In this document: in pieces, positions 55,990-64,000 of the stretch
How the letters are laid out: each line of letters opens with the position of its first letter
Numbering within the stretch: the first letter of the stretch is position 1
NCBI RefSeq assembly: GCF_017356015.1
Contig: NZ_JAFIQV010000026.1
Location: forward strand, 44,282-108,281
Source of the DNA: Azospirillum sp. SYSU D00513
GTDB lineage: Bacteria; Pseudomonadota; Alphaproteobacteria; Azospirillales; Azospirillaceae
Length of the DNA stretch: 64,000 nt
Reading direction: 5' to 3'
Program-made: the position numbers and the translations under genes
The notes under the pieces: generated by a model
Databases searched by the model: none
Told to the model about the DNA's origin: nothing
Seen by the model: only the letters and a program-made list of their open reading frames with translations

Positions 55990-57654
55990 ATGCCGACACA
56001 CGCCCCGCGTCCCCTCCCCTCGCCCGCCCCCGGGCATCACCGGCTGCCGGGCACCTCGCTCGTGGTGATCGCCTGCGTGGCGGCGATCCTGCTGACGGTC
56101 GGGCTGTCGGCCCTCTTCGCCTGGCGGGACCGCGACACCTCCTACCGGCAGGCGACCGACCTCGCCGGCAACGTCAGCCTGCTGGTCGCCGAACACGCGG
56201 CCCGGCTGGTGGAGACGAGCGACCTGATCCTGCGCCAGGCGGTGGAACTCGGCGGCCCGGCCGGCGCGCCCGTGCCCGCCGACCGCGCCGCCTGGGAGCG
56301 GCTGCGCGCACTCGCCGGGGCCACCCCCTACATGGTGTCGCTGCGGCTGACCGACGCCGAGGGCGCCACCCTGATGACCTCGCGCCGCTTCCCGGCCGGC
56401 ACGGACGGCGCCCGCCCGGGCGGGCTGGCGGCGCAGGCCGGGCCGCCGGACGCGGCGGCGAACGGACCCTTCATCGGCCGGATCGACGGCGAGGACGCCA
56501 CCGACGAGCCGCAGATCCTGCTGTCGCGCCCGCTCGCCGCGGCACCGGGGGAGTTCCGCGGCCTCGCCGTGGCGACCGTCTCGCCACGCTACCTGCGCGA
56601 CATCTACAAGGCCTTCGACATCGGGCACGAGCGCATCATCACGCTGGAGAAGGCGGACGGCACCCTGCTGGTCAGCGAGCCGCCCGCCGCCCTTCCGGCG
56701 CGGGAGGACACCGCCATCTCCGTGACCCGTCCGGTGGAGGGCCGCGACGTGGTGGCGCGGGTGACGGTGCCGTCGGTCAGCGTCGGCGCCCACTGGCGCG
56801 CCCGGCTCTGGGCCTACGCCACCTACGCGGCGGCGGCCATGGGGGCCGTGGCGCTGATCGGCGCGCTCGCCATCCAGCGCGCCCGCCGCCAGCGCGAGGC
56901 GGAGGACGCGCTCCAGGTCGCCTACGCGACGCTGGAGGAGCGGGTGCACCAGCGCACCGCCGAGCTGGAGGCCGTGAACGCCAGCCTGGAGCGCGCCGTG
57001 GAGGACAAGGAGGTGCTGCTGAAGGAAGTGCAGCACCGGGTGAAGAACAACCTCCAGGTCATCTGCAGCCTGCTGCGCCTCCAGGGCAGCCGGATCGACG
57101 AGCGGGCGCGCTACGGCTTCGACGAAAGCCTGCGCCGCATCCAGTCCATGAGCCTCGTTCACGAGCTGCTCTACCGCTCCGAGCAGCCGGCGCGCATCAA
57201 CCTCGCCGACTATCTGCACCAGCTCTGCGACGGGCTGGTGCGCTCCGCCAACCCGACGGGAGCGCGGCTGGTGGTGGAGGCGCGGGACTGGACGGTGGAC
57301 GCCGACCGGGCCATGCCGCTCGCCCTGATGACCAGCGAGCTGGTGTCCAACGCCCTGCGCCACGCTTTCCCGCAGGGCCATCCGGGCACCGTCATGGTCG
57401 GGCTGGAGCCGGCCGGGGACGGCATGGTTCTGACGGTGCGCGACGACGGCGTCGGCCTGCCGCCGGAAAACAGCGGCCCCCGTCCGCGCGGCCTCGGCCT
57501 CGTTCTGGTGCGCTCGCTCGCCCAGCAGGCGGCGGCGACCGTGCACATCGGGCAGGGAAACGTCGGCCAGAGCAGCAGCAGCCAGGGCGGCCCCGGAACG
57601 GTCTTCACCCTGACCATCCCGACCAGCGCCTCGCGCCGGTCGAAGGCGGCCTAG
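55990..57654 (+). CDS. Membrane HisKA_2 (HWE-like) sensor histidine kinase
   Basis: 554 aa. Transmembrane helices at about 22-45 and 273-295 flank a periplasmic sensor of about 230 residues. A coiled-coil follows ([23 protein letters not shown]), then the phospho-acceptor [22 protein letters not shown] (His349) of the HisKA_2 class. HATPase: VSNALRHAF and DDGVGLPPE, with [13 protein letters not shown]. Such kinases in alphaproteobacteria often feed general stress or light/redox pathways. No response regulator is adjacent. Confidence 0.9.
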   Translation: MPTHAPRPLPSPAPGHHRLPGTSLVVIACVAAILLTVGLSALFAWRDRDTSYRQATDLAGNVSLLVAEHAARLVETSDLILRQAVELGGPAGAPVPADRAAWERLRALAGATPYMVSLRLTDAEGATLMTSRRFPAGTDGARPGGLAAQAGPPDAAANGPFIGRIDGEDATDEPQILLSRPLAAAPGEFRGLAVATVSPRYLRDIYKAFDIGHERIITLEKADGTLLVSEPPAALPAREDTAISVTRPVEGRDVVARVTVPSVSVGAHWRARLWAYATYAAAAMGAVALIGALAIQRARRQREAEDALQVAYATLEERVHQRTAELEAVNASLERAVEDKEVLLKEVQHRVKNNLQVICSLLRLQGSRIDERARYGFDESLRRIQSMSLVHELLYRSEQPARINLADYLHQLCDGLVRSANPTGARLVVEARDWTVDADRAMPLALMTSELVSNALRHAFPQGHPGTVMVGLEPAGDGMVLTVRDDGVGLPPENSGPRPRGLGLVLVRSLAQQAAATVHIGQGNVGQSSSSQGGPGTVFTLTIPTSASRRSKAA

Positions 57655-57705
57655 CCGTCCGGGGCCGGCGTGCCGGCGGGATTTGGCTTCAGGGAAAGGC
57701 GGGGA

Positions 57706-58242
57706 TCAGGAGGTGCGCGGCAGCCAGGGAATGCGGTGGATGTCCACGCCTTCCTCGCGCAGCTCCTCGACGTCCTGGTCGGAGGCCTCGCCGTAGATGC
57801 CGTGCGGGTCGGTCTCGCCGTAATGGATGCGGCGCGCTTCCTCGGCGAAGCGGTCGCCGACATAGTCGCAGTTTTCCTCGACCTTGCGGCGCAGCTCGCC
57901 GAGCTGGCGCATCATCTCGGCGGCGAGCCTTTGCCGCGCCTCGTCGGCCGGGCTTTGGACGGCAGGTCCGGCGGCGGCCGGAACCGCGGCGGGGACAGGC
58001 ACGGCGACGGCTTTGTCGTTCCCCTGCCCCGGCTGGGCGGATTCGACCGGCTCGCGCAGGGGGGCGCGCTTGCCGAGGCCCTTGGAGATGCGGGGGGCCA
58101 TCGGCGCCTTGGTCACGTCGGCGTCGCCGCAGACCGGGCAGGTGATCGCATGCTCGGCGGCCTGGGCCGCGTAGCTGTCGCTGTTGCGGAACCAGGCCTC
58201 GAAACGGTGGTCCGCCGCGCATTTCAGTTCGAAGAGGATCAT
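57706..58242 (-). CDS. DUF1178 family protein
   Basis: 178 aa. FELKCAADHRFEAWFRNSDSYAAQAAEHAITCPVCGDADVTKAPMAP is the family signature: a zinc-ribbon-like Cys pair after an RF-E-A-W-F segment. A helical C-terminal half has CDYVGDRFAEEARRIHYGETDPHGIYGEA. Function unknown. The Ala/Pro-rich linker (about 80-100) is variable. Confidence 0.9.
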   Translation of the reverse strand: MILFELKCAADHRFEAWFRNSDSYAAQAAEHAITCPVCGDADVTKAPMAPRISKGLGKRAPLREPVESAQPGQGNDKAVAVPVPAAVPAAAGPAVQSPADEARQRLAAEMMRQLGELRRKVEENCDYVGDRFAEEARRIHYGETDPHGIYGEASDQDVEELREEGVDIHRIPWLPRTS

Positions 58243-58351
58243 GTCCCCGTCAAACCCTCGGTGTGTAGAGTGAAGGGAAAGAGGCGGTAATTCACCACGT
58301 CCGGGCCGCCGCCGTCAAACCCTCAACCGGATTCGCCTTTACGGATCAGCC

Positions 58352-58957
58352 ATGTCCCAGCAAACGACCCCGCCGCCTCCGCACGCCGTCCTCGGCCCGC
58401 CATCCCCCTGGGTGGTGCGTTTCGCGCCGCTGGTGCCCTCCGGGGGCACCGTTCTCGACCTCGCCTGCGGGGCCGGGCGGCACTTGCGGCATTTCGCCGC
58501 GCGCGGCTTCCCGGTGGTCGGGCTGGACCGCGACCTGCGCGGGGTGGAGGACCTCCGGGGACGGAACGGGGTGGAGCTGGTGGAGGCCGATCTGGAGAAC
58601 GGCTCCCCCTGGCCGCTGGCCGGGCGGCGCTTCGCCGGGATCGTGGTGACCAACTACCTGCACCGGCCGCTGTTCTCGGCCCTGCTGGACGCGCTGGCGC
58701 CGGGCGGGGTGCTGATCTACGAGACCTTCGCCGTCGGCAACGGCCGCTTCGGGCGGCCCGCTTCCCCGTCCTTCCTGCTGCGCAGCGGGGAACTGCTGGA
58801 ACTGACGCGCGGCCGGCTCCAGACCGTCGCCTACGAGCATGGGGAGGTCGCCTCGCCCAAGGCCGCCGTCGTGCAGCGGCTCTGCGCCGTCAACGACCTG
58901 ACGCCGGGCGACGGGCTGGACGGCGACCCGGAACCCCGGCCCCTGCCGGCGCCCTGA
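58352..58957 (+). CDS. Class I SAM-dependent methyltransferase (TehB-like)
   Basis: 201 aa. Motif I TVLDLACGAGRHLRHFAARGFPVVGLDRDL at about 35-62, motif II FAGIVVTNYLHRPLF, and GGVLIYETFAVGNGRFGRP, the TehB-type segment. Substrate not evident. Converges with the DUF1178 gene on one side and the nitrilase gene on the other. Confidence 0.85.
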   Translation: MSQQTTPPPPHAVLGPPSPWVVRFAPLVPSGGTVLDLACGAGRHLRHFAARGFPVVGLDRDLRGVEDLRGRNGVELVEADLENGSPWPLAGRRFAGIVVTNYLHRPLFSALLDALAPGGVLIYETFAVGNGRFGRPASPSFLLRSGELLELTRGRLQTVAYEHGEVASPKAAVVQRLCAVNDLTPGDGLDGDPEPRPLPAP

Positions 58958-58999
58958 CGGGGGCCGGCAGTAGCCAGGCGGATCAGAAGGCCAAGCGGA

Positions 59000-59836
59000 T
59001 CAGAAGCCCATCCGGACCAGATCGACCGTGCGGTCGTGGGTCAGGGCGGGGACCATGCCGCGGGCCTCATCGACGCGGGCCATGTCCAGCTCGGCGATGG
59101 TGAAGCCCACCTCCTCGCCGGCGTCGCCCAGCACCTCGCCCCAGGGGGCGACGATCAGGGAATGGCCGTAGGTCTTGCGGCCCTGGTCGTGCGTGCCGGT
59201 CTGGGCGGGGGCCAGGACGAAGCAGCCCGTCTCGATCGCGCGGGCGCGCAGCAGCACGTGCCAGTGGGCGCGGCCGGTCGGCACGGTGAAGGCGGCCGGC
59301 GCGGTGATGATGCTCGCACCGTTCTGCGCCAGCATGCGGTACAGATAGGCGAAGCGCATGTCGTAGCAGATGGACAGCCCCATCCCGCCCCAGGGCGTGT
59401 TCGCCACCACCGCCCGGTCACCCGGCCGGTATGTGGCGGATTCCCGGTAGCTCTCGCCCTCCTTCAGGTCCACGTCGAACATGTGGATCTTGTCGTAGGT
59501 GGCGACGATCTGCCCGTTGCCGTCGAACAGGTAGCTGCGGTTGGCGACGCGCCCCTCCTCCAGCAGGATGCCGAGCGAACCGGCGAGCAGCCAAGCCCCC
59601 GTCTCCCGCGCGAGGTCGGAGAAGAAGGGGATGCCGGGATGCTCCTCCTCCCGCTTCACCCGCTCCATGATGCGCTGCCGGCCGAAGGCCATAAGGCTGA
59701 CATTCTCCGGCGTCGCGATGAAGTCGGCCCCGGCGTCGCGGGCGCGGCGGATCAGGTCGCCCGCGTCCTCCAGGCTCGGCTCGATCTCGCTCCCGGCGTT
59801 GACCTGGACGCAGGCGGCCTTGAACGTCGCGCTCAT
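59000..59836 (-). CDS. Carbon-nitrogen hydrolase (nitrilase superfamily, Nit-type omega-amidase)
   Basis: 278 aa. Catalytic triad positions: Glu in IATPENVS, Lys in [13 protein letters not shown], and Cys in [18 protein letters not shown]. The sequence fits NIT1/NIT2-like amidases that clean up deaminated glutathione or omega-amides. Its start overlaps the glutaredoxin stop, so the pair is coupled and both fit glutathione metabolism. Confidence 0.9.
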   Translation of the reverse strand: MSATFKAACVQVNAGSEIEPSLEDAGDLIRRARDAGADFIATPENVSLMAFGRQRIMERVKREEEHPGIPFFSDLARETGAWLLAGSLGILLEEGRVANRSYLFDGNGQIVATYDKIHMFDVDLKEGESYRESATYRPGDRAVVANTPWGGMGLSICYDMRFAYLYRMLAQNGASIITAPAAFTVPTGRAHWHVLLRARAIETGCFVLAPAQTGTHDQGRKTYGHSLIVAPWGEVLGDAGEEVGFTIAELDMARVDEARGMVPALTHDRTVDLVRMGF

Positions 59837-60096
59837 CCGGCGATCCCCAGCATGGCGTCGAGCTTGCCCGCGCGGTCCAGCGCGTGGATGTCGTCCGAAC
59901 CGCCGACCGGCTTCCCGTCGATGAAGACCTGCGGAACGGTGGTGCGGCCCTCGGCGCGCTGGGTCATCTCCTCGCGCCGGCGCGGCTGCGAGTAGACGTC
60001 GATTTCCTCGTACGGCACGCCCTTGCCGTCCAGCAGCTTCTTCGCGCGGGCGCAGTAGGGGCAGAAGGGGGTGGTGTAGATGACGACTTCGGCCAT
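59833..60096 (-). CDS. grxC: Glutaredoxin 3
   Basis: 87 aa. Redox motif CPYC in YTTPFCPYCARAKKLL, the cis-Pro loop TVPQVFIDG and the glutathione segment GGSDDIHALD. Standard length. First gene of grxC-amidase. In many relatives comF lies beside it; here the AT-rich island begins instead. Confidence 0.95.
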   Translation of the reverse strand: MAEVVIYTTPFCPYCARAKKLLDGKGVPYEEIDVYSQPRRREEMTQRAEGRTTVPQVFIDGKPVGGSDDIHALDRAGKLDAMLGIAG

Positions 60097-60329
60097 GGCT
60101 GGGCTCCTTGAGGTCCGGATTCCTTATAGAGTCAACGGCGCACGGGCGCCAGACGTCACGGGTCTCTATGGCTTGCGAAAAGGTCTCTCATCCGTGCCGT
60201 CCCGGCACCCGATACACCAGGGCGCCGTTCCGCCGCTAACCGTTACAGTGACGAAATTACGTGGGGTTCCTTCTATAGCGGTCTTTGATAAGCTAAGGCC
60301 GAACATGAACCGGAGAGCCCAGGGCAATA

Positions 60330-61958
60330 ATGTCTATGATCGACGATGCTCAAGAGGTAAGAAAGTCTACGCAGATCTATCTTCGAGTTGCGGAAGCTGT
60401 ACTGAGCGCAACGCGCTCGCCATTGAGCGCACGTGAGATTGTAGAAAGGGGAATAGAAAGAGGTCTCTTCGGTGATCATTCGCTTAGCCGAACTCCGGAA
60501 AATTCTATGCAGGCAAGGCTGAGCCTCGACATAAAGCAGCTAAAGACGTCGTCAAGGTTCACAAGAGTAGCGCGCGGGCGTTTTCTGTTAAGAAACCAGC
60601 TCAAAGACGCGTACGACGAAGGACAACTCTTACGCTCCGAATCAAAAGTACTGTCTGAGTATATCGCCGAGCCTAGGAAGCTTCGCCTTCCGACCGAAGA
60701 GGTACTTTGTACTCCGGAAAGTCATTTCGAAAGCATTCTTACGTTTCAAGGCATAGATGGCGACTACATCTCGGTCCTTCCAAGACTTCTTAATCGAACA
60801 CTATATATTGATCGAACTGAGGCTGAGAGCAGGAATGATGCCAAGCAATTTATTACCTATGTGATTGTTCAGTGCGGCCACCGCTTACTAACATACAGAA
60901 GATCTTATCTTAGCCGGGCCGCTGAGTTCCTCAGGGGAGCGAAATGCATTGGCTTCGGGGGCCACGTTAGTGCCGCTGATAATGATATATTTTCTAGTGC
61001 TGATCGCGGCATTGAGTCCTGTGCGCGCCGTGAGCTAAGCGAAGAGCTAAGACTTAGCTTAGCCGAGAAGCATTTCCATGGTCATCTGACACGAGCTAGC
61101 GTCGACCTTTTCCGCGGCTCTCCTATGGAATGCTTGGGGATATTAAATGACGACTCCTCCGAGGTAGGTCGGCGGCACTTAGCTGTCGTTTACCGTGTGT
61201 GGATTAATGACTGGTCCGATGCTAGGAGACTGGAAAAGGGAGAGTCCTCACTTCGCACATTGAGTTGGGTTGATCTTACCAAAGAAAAGGTTGACGTAAC
61301 AGAGTATGAATATTGGTCTCAGCTATGTTTGAGGAGATACTATCCGTCTAATATAATTTCAGAACCCGTCATACGCCATTTAAGCTTGCGTGCAACGCGG
61401 CGGGCCCGCACTTTAGTGGTTGCAGGGCGCATTGGATCTGGAAAGTCGGAGACTAGTCGTTACCTAGCCCAGCATCTCCATGCCGAAGCGATCAATTCAG
61501 GAGTTATTCTTCAGCATCTTATGAGTTCTCCAAGCCTTCAAGAAATAGGCCGCGAGGAGTTTCAGAGACGTGCCGAAGATTTTATTAGAAATCCGACTGG
61601 TCCGAACCGCCTTGCTCAAGCCCTTGCCGAAATTATATCAAAATCTCCAGAGAGCCGCTTCGTTATTGATGGGATACGGCAACTTGAAACTTACGAATTC
61701 CTTACAAAGCGCTTAGAAGAGCAACCGGCACTTCTATATGTCCACACCCCGCCAGACATTGCATACGAAATGTACAGACTTCGCGAGAGCGCCAATAGCC
61801 TTGACTTCAAATACAGAGATTTTCTTAAGGTTTATGACGCTCCAGTGGAATCCGACATCGCAGCTTTAGGGCGAACTGCGCATACTTATATATATAATTT
61901 TCTAGGCATTGACGCTCTACGTCGATCTCTAAATAAGCTTGTACAGGACCTATCTTAA
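60330..61958 (+). CDS. HARE-HTH / Nudix / P-loop nucleotide kinase fusion protein
   Basis: 542 aa in three parts. Residues about 13-90 form a HARE-HTH domain (VAEAVLSATRSPLSAREIV ... LSLDIKQLKTSSRFTRVARG ... FLL), thought to read modified or chromatinised DNA. Residues about 173-330 form a Nudix domain with CIGFGGHVSAADND and the box end ESCARRELSEEL (229-240). Residues 360-540 form a P-loop kinase with Walker A GRIGSGKS (366-373) and VIDGIRQLETYEF (445-457), similar to deoxynucleoside monophosphate kinases. AGGGCAATA precedes the ATG. Its last bases overlap the convergent HAM1-like stop (TTAA). Confidence 0.8.
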   Translation: MSMIDDAQEVRKSTQIYLRVAEAVLSATRSPLSAREIVERGIERGLFGDHSLSRTPENSMQARLSLDIKQLKTSSRFTRVARGRFLLRNQLKDAYDEGQLLRSESKVLSEYIAEPRKLRLPTEEVLCTPESHFESILTFQGIDGDYISVLPRLLNRTLYIDRTEAESRNDAKQFITYVIVQCGHRLLTYRRSYLSRAAEFLRGAKCIGFGGHVSAADNDIFSSADRGIESCARRELSEELRLSLAEKHFHGHLTRASVDLFRGSPMECLGILNDDSSEVGRRHLAVVYRVWINDWSDARRLEKGESSLRTLSWVDLTKEKVDVTEYEYWSQLCLRRYYPSNIISEPVIRHLSLRATRRARTLVVAGRIGSGKSETSRYLAQHLHAEAINSGVILQHLMSSPSLQEIGREEFQRRAEDFIRNPTGPNRLAQALAEIISKSPESRFVIDGIRQLETYEFLTKRLEEQPALLYVHTPPDIAYEMYRLRESANSLDFKYRDFLKVYDAPVESDIAALGRTAHTYIYNFLGIDALRRSLNKLVQDLS

Positions 61959-62584
61959 AGTCCAGGGAACAACATTGGGCTACTTCCAATGCGGTGCGCA
62001 ACAAATTGACGCAAAGCTTTTATGGACTGTGAAATGCTCAATTTATCAGCCAAACTGCTATCAGCGATCTCTGCGTAGGTTTTCCCTCCGAATCCATCGG
62101 GGCAGAACACTGGGTCCCAATAGAAGTCACGTTTTCCCGAAGGAGTGCTTTTTAGCTCTCCAAAAGTGTCACCGACAAATACCTCAACATTTGCCCCATC
62201 GCAATATCCAATCACTGCACGAGCAGTTGCTGCTTTGCTTAGAATAGAACAAGTTGCTACGAACTTTTCCGCTCCAAGTGCATCCCACATGGGCTGTGTT
62301 AATCCTCCTGGGTAGCTTTGCACCTCATAACCGCCTAGAATGAGACCAGCATGCTCAACAACACAGGGCACACGAACCGCCTGATAAGCGGAGATAACCT
62401 TCGCGCGGACCATAGCACTTAAATCACAGAGCAAGGGCTCACGCGTAGCAACCTTCCGAAACTCAAACTCAATTACGTCATCAAAATGCTTTCCAGGTTC
62501 GTACTCAAGGCGCCTGACTGTTTCCCATTCTTCTATTTTGTATTTACTCCAAGAGCAGTAAACAATTTTTGGCTTTGTTGGCAT
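61955..62584 (-). CDS. HAM1/RdgB-like protein with altered active site (KomB-like)
   Basis: 209 aa. The ITPase fold is clear: KIVYCSWSKYKIEEW, VEHAGLILGGYEVQSYPGGLTQPMWDALG, then GDTFGELKSTPSG, FYWDPVFCPDGFGGKTYAEI and DKLSISQSIKALRQF. Compared with E. coli RdgB, the catalytic DDSGL is VEHAGL (second Asp to His78), and the base-binding SHR is SQS (184-186 region). It therefore looks like a nucleotide sensor rather than a hydrolase. The ATG at 62584 follows the SIR2 stop by one base; a start at 62617 would overlap it. Confidence 0.82.
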   Translation of the reverse strand: MPTKPKIVYCSWSKYKIEEWETVRRLEYEPGKHFDDVIEFEFRKVATREPLLCDLSAMVRAKVISAYQAVRVPCVVEHAGLILGGYEVQSYPGGLTQPMWDALGAEKFVATCSILSKAATARAVIGYCDGANVEVFVGDTFGELKSTPSGKRDFYWDPVFCPDGFGGKTYAEIADSSLADKLSISQSIKALRQFVAHRIGSSPMLFPGL

Positions 62585-62585
62585 T

Positions 62586-63425
62586 TCAGACTCGCATGTC
62601 GTCAAGAAGATCAGCAATGGCCTTTTCTGGACTTGCAGAAGGAATAGGTATCACCTCTATGTTCCTCATATGGAACAATCGGCGCTCGAATTCGGATGGA
62701 TCTGGCAGCGCGATATAAGCGCGACGCCCGGTGTACGTATTTGGCAAATTATTGAATATATGGTTTACCAAATGAAATAGGTAGTTTACGTTTGTATCAT
62801 TAAAGCTATAACCTATAAACAGGACAGCTCGCCCTAATATGTCTGAACGTAACTTGAAATCCATGGCATTCTCAAAGCGCATTCTCATAAAGTACTGGCT
62901 TTCTGAAAAAACCATATTTTCAGGATCATTGAAATCACCATGAAATTTGACGACTTCATCTACAAAGCGCTTATGATTTATATTCAATTCTGAAGATGTG
63001 ACATGTGTCTCGCGTTTCGAAGCACGCAACGCTCGCTCTATAAAGTTATCATAATTAGTTGTATAAAAAATTCGACAACGCTCTAGTCGGACGAGAGCTT
63101 GGTGTATTGGGCAGCGAAGTATATCACTGTCTTCTGCATAACTGAATTCTGCTGAAAGCCAGTTCGTCAAGGGAGCAAACCCGCCCTTTATAGCACGGAA
63201 GTACTCCAGTATTTGCAAGTCACTCCCCCGGACGCGGAGAAGCTCTGGTTCATTTATCCCTAGTATTTCACATGCGTGATCTACAAGCTGACGCCAAGAC
63301 GGCCCCCGCGCCTGTTCACCTTTCCTCATCCATGTAACAGCCATCGACGCCCCAGCGCCAATGAACGGGATCACCCGATCGTCATGATAAAGGCGCCGCA
63401 GATCCGGCGGGCAGAGTGCGCTCAT
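62586..63425 (-). CDS. SIR2-family protein, predicted NADase effector (KomC-like)
   Basis: 279 aa. NAD-binding FIGAGASMAVTW (21-32); predicted catalytic Asn124 in YTTNYDNFIERAL and His162 in KFHGDFNDP; and IGYSFNDTNVNYLFHLV (204-220). This is the SIR2_2-like layout found in defence proteins such as ThsA, DSR and KomC, where infection triggers NAD+ loss. There is no extra sensor domain, so the HAM1-like partner probably supplies it. Its ATG overlaps the methyltransferase stop (ATGA). Confidence 0.85.
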   Translation of the reverse strand: MSALCPPDLRRLYHDDRVIPFIGAGASMAVTWMRKGEQARGPSWRQLVDHACEILGINEPELLRVRGSDLQILEYFRAIKGGFAPLTNWLSAEFSYAEDSDILRCPIHQALVRLERCRIFYTTNYDNFIERALRASKRETHVTSSELNINHKRFVDEVVKFHGDFNDPENMVFSESQYFMRMRFENAMDFKLRSDILGRAVLFIGYSFNDTNVNYLFHLVNHIFNNLPNTYTGRRAYIALPDPSEFERRLFHMRNIEVIPIPSASPEKAIADLLDDMRV

Positions 63426-63955
63426 CTTATTTCTACAACCATTCGCGTGACGGAGTGATGGTGCGGAATACCATTATGAGGATGCACCTCCTCAAGAATT
63501 GAATCAGTGGCACAAAGAATATCATGTCCTGAATAAAGCCTCATATAGGCCAAATGAGGCAATAAAGTTGGGTGAAAACCTGGATGAGCCAACGCCAAAT
63601 CTTGGCTCCGGTCATTAAAAGAAACTAAAATATGCATACCACCGGGCTTTGTTGCCCCGATAGCACGATGAACAAGGTTGGAAATAGCAGCCTCGCTTGG
63701 CATGCAATGGAGAAGTCCATACATTACAACAACATCATACTTCGTTCGCTCGGAGAGAATTTCCTCCGCATCCCCGACACACCATGAAATACCTAGATCA
63801 GGGAATGCAGCCTTTCCATTTGAAATTGCAATATCTGAGCAGTCAATGCACGTTACCGACGCTCCTGCGCGAGCGAAAGCTGCTGCATTTTTGCCTTCAC
63901 CGCCACCGAGATCAGAGCCTGTTTGATTAGGCTTCTGGCTTGTAATCTCGGCCAT
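63422..63955 (-). CDS. Small SAM-dependent methyltransferase, possibly frameshifted at its 5' end
   Basis: 177 aa. DLGGGEGKNAAAFARAGASV (motif I), CIDCSDIAI (acidic end of beta 2), YDVVVMYGLLHCM (motif II) and GATKPGGMHILVSFND. The hydrophobic strand that normally precedes motif I is missing: QTGSDLGGG replaces the usual V-L-D-L-G. A second frame reading DRALRAYGRDYKPE ends at 63927, so a frameshift is possible. The target is unknown; it leads the SIR2-HAM1 operon. Confidence 0.65.
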   Translation of the reverse strand: MAEITSQKPNQTGSDLGGGEGKNAAAFARAGASVTCIDCSDIAISNGKAAFPDLGISWCVGDAEEILSERTKYDVVVMYGLLHCMPSEAAISNLVHRAIGATKPGGMHILVSFNDRSQDLALAHPGFHPTLLPHLAYMRLYSGHDILCATDSILEEVHPHNGIPHHHSVTRMVVEIR

Positions 63956-64000
63956 AGGCGCGGAGTGCTCGATCGAAAGCAGCGATTTCTACGGCATCTT
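63927..64000 (-). CDS. 3' end of an unknown upstream gene (or the true methyltransferase N-terminus)
   Basis: Only 23 codons are visible, ending DRALRAYGRDYKPEA then TAA. It overlaps the methyltransferase start by 29 bases in another frame. No function can be given. Confidence 0.4.
   Translation of the reverse strand, partial: DAVEIAAFDRALRAYGRDYKPEA

Larger units (their letters stand above)
60235..64000. mobile_element. Horizontally acquired AT-rich defence-type island (extends beyond window)
   Basis: From about 60235 the base composition and codon choice change sharply: many A/T third positions, against near-exclusive G/C before. It contains a HARE-HTH/Nudix/kinase fusion, a HAM1-like protein, a SIR2 protein and a methyltransferase-like gene. 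No integrase, transposase, tRNA target or direct repeats were found at the left boundary. The right boundary is outside. Confidence 0.75.

Noticed and set aside
58243..58351. GTCAAACCCTC repeated twice as an operator
   Set aside because: Two short copies in a small gap without symmetry or known consensus; too weak to call.
61955..62617. Housekeeping RdgB (dITP/XTP pyrophosphatase) as the call for the HAM1-like gene
   Set aside because: The catalytic Asp and base-binding residues are changed and the gene is in a SIR2 operon within foreign DNA.

Overview
The window is a stretch of high-GC alphaproteobacterial chromosome, most like Azospirillum or a close Rhodospirillales relative (genus is inference). 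The evidence is the aroA-cmk-rpsA-ihfB-lapA order, a TIGR02300 protein near aroA, an Hsp20-DUF1150 pair, DUF2165, DUF1178 and DUF971 proteins, an alphaproteobacterial type of Fur, and strong G/C third-position bias nearly everywhere. The exception is the last 3.8 kb, which is much more AT-rich (one 60-base line counted by hand gave 27 G+C, against 45 in a line of the preceding gene).

0-10 kb: the 3' end of odhB (2-oxoglutarate dehydrogenase E2), a nested inverted-repeat element, upp, a zinc-sensor-like diguanylate cyclase, pyrF-trpF-DUF2165, three small stress-type genes (two DUF2382 proteins and a tail-anchored peptide), and an FAD oxidase/ornithine-cyclodeaminase-family pair. 10-17 kb: the aroA-cmk-rpsA-ihfB-lapA block and gamma-glutamyltransferase. 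17-27 kb: TIGR02300 protein, tRNA-Ala(GGC), a tandem of MoeA homologues (one fused to a periplasmic-binding-protein-like domain), Hsp20, DUF1150, a conserved hypothetical, an antitoxin cut by a repeat, and a sensor kinase coupled to a periplasmic molybdopterin-fold protein. 27-38 kb: RocB-like peptidase, aconitase, a methyltransferase, Nudix and exonuclease genes, a proteostasis/editing cluster (CnoX, Lon-substrate-domain, Trm112, DUF971, ProXp) and tRNA-Gly(GCC).

38-50 kb: a DUF1127 protein, an MFS/LysR pair with a serine-hydrolase remnant, ornithine decarboxylase preceded by a short leader ORF, Bcr/CflA efflux, a YgjP-like metallopeptidase, a sensor kinase, GST, a DEAD-box helicase with an IF-1 gene, and fur with a coupled small Cys-containing protein. 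50.9-52.5 kb: a type I-C-like CRISPR array (24 repeats including one degenerate, 23 spacers) read on the minus strand, with no cas genes in the window. 52.7-60.1 kb: GNAT, DUF1329, mtnA, a HisKA_2 kinase, DUF1178, methyltransferase, nitrilase-family amidase and glutaredoxin.

The most interesting part is the AT-rich island from about 60.24 kb to the window end. It carries a three-domain HARE-HTH/Nudix/P-loop nucleotide kinase fusion, converging with a minus-strand operon of a methyltransferase-like gene, a SIR2-family NADase candidate and a HAM1/RdgB-like protein whose catalytic Asp and base-recognition residues are substituted. HAM1-like plus SIR2-like resembles the KomB-KomC core of the Kongming anti-phage system, but no adenosine deaminase (KomA) is visible and a host-encoded nucleotide kinase/Nudix fusion sits in its place. 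I propose this as an undescribed nucleotide-sensing, NAD-depleting defence system.
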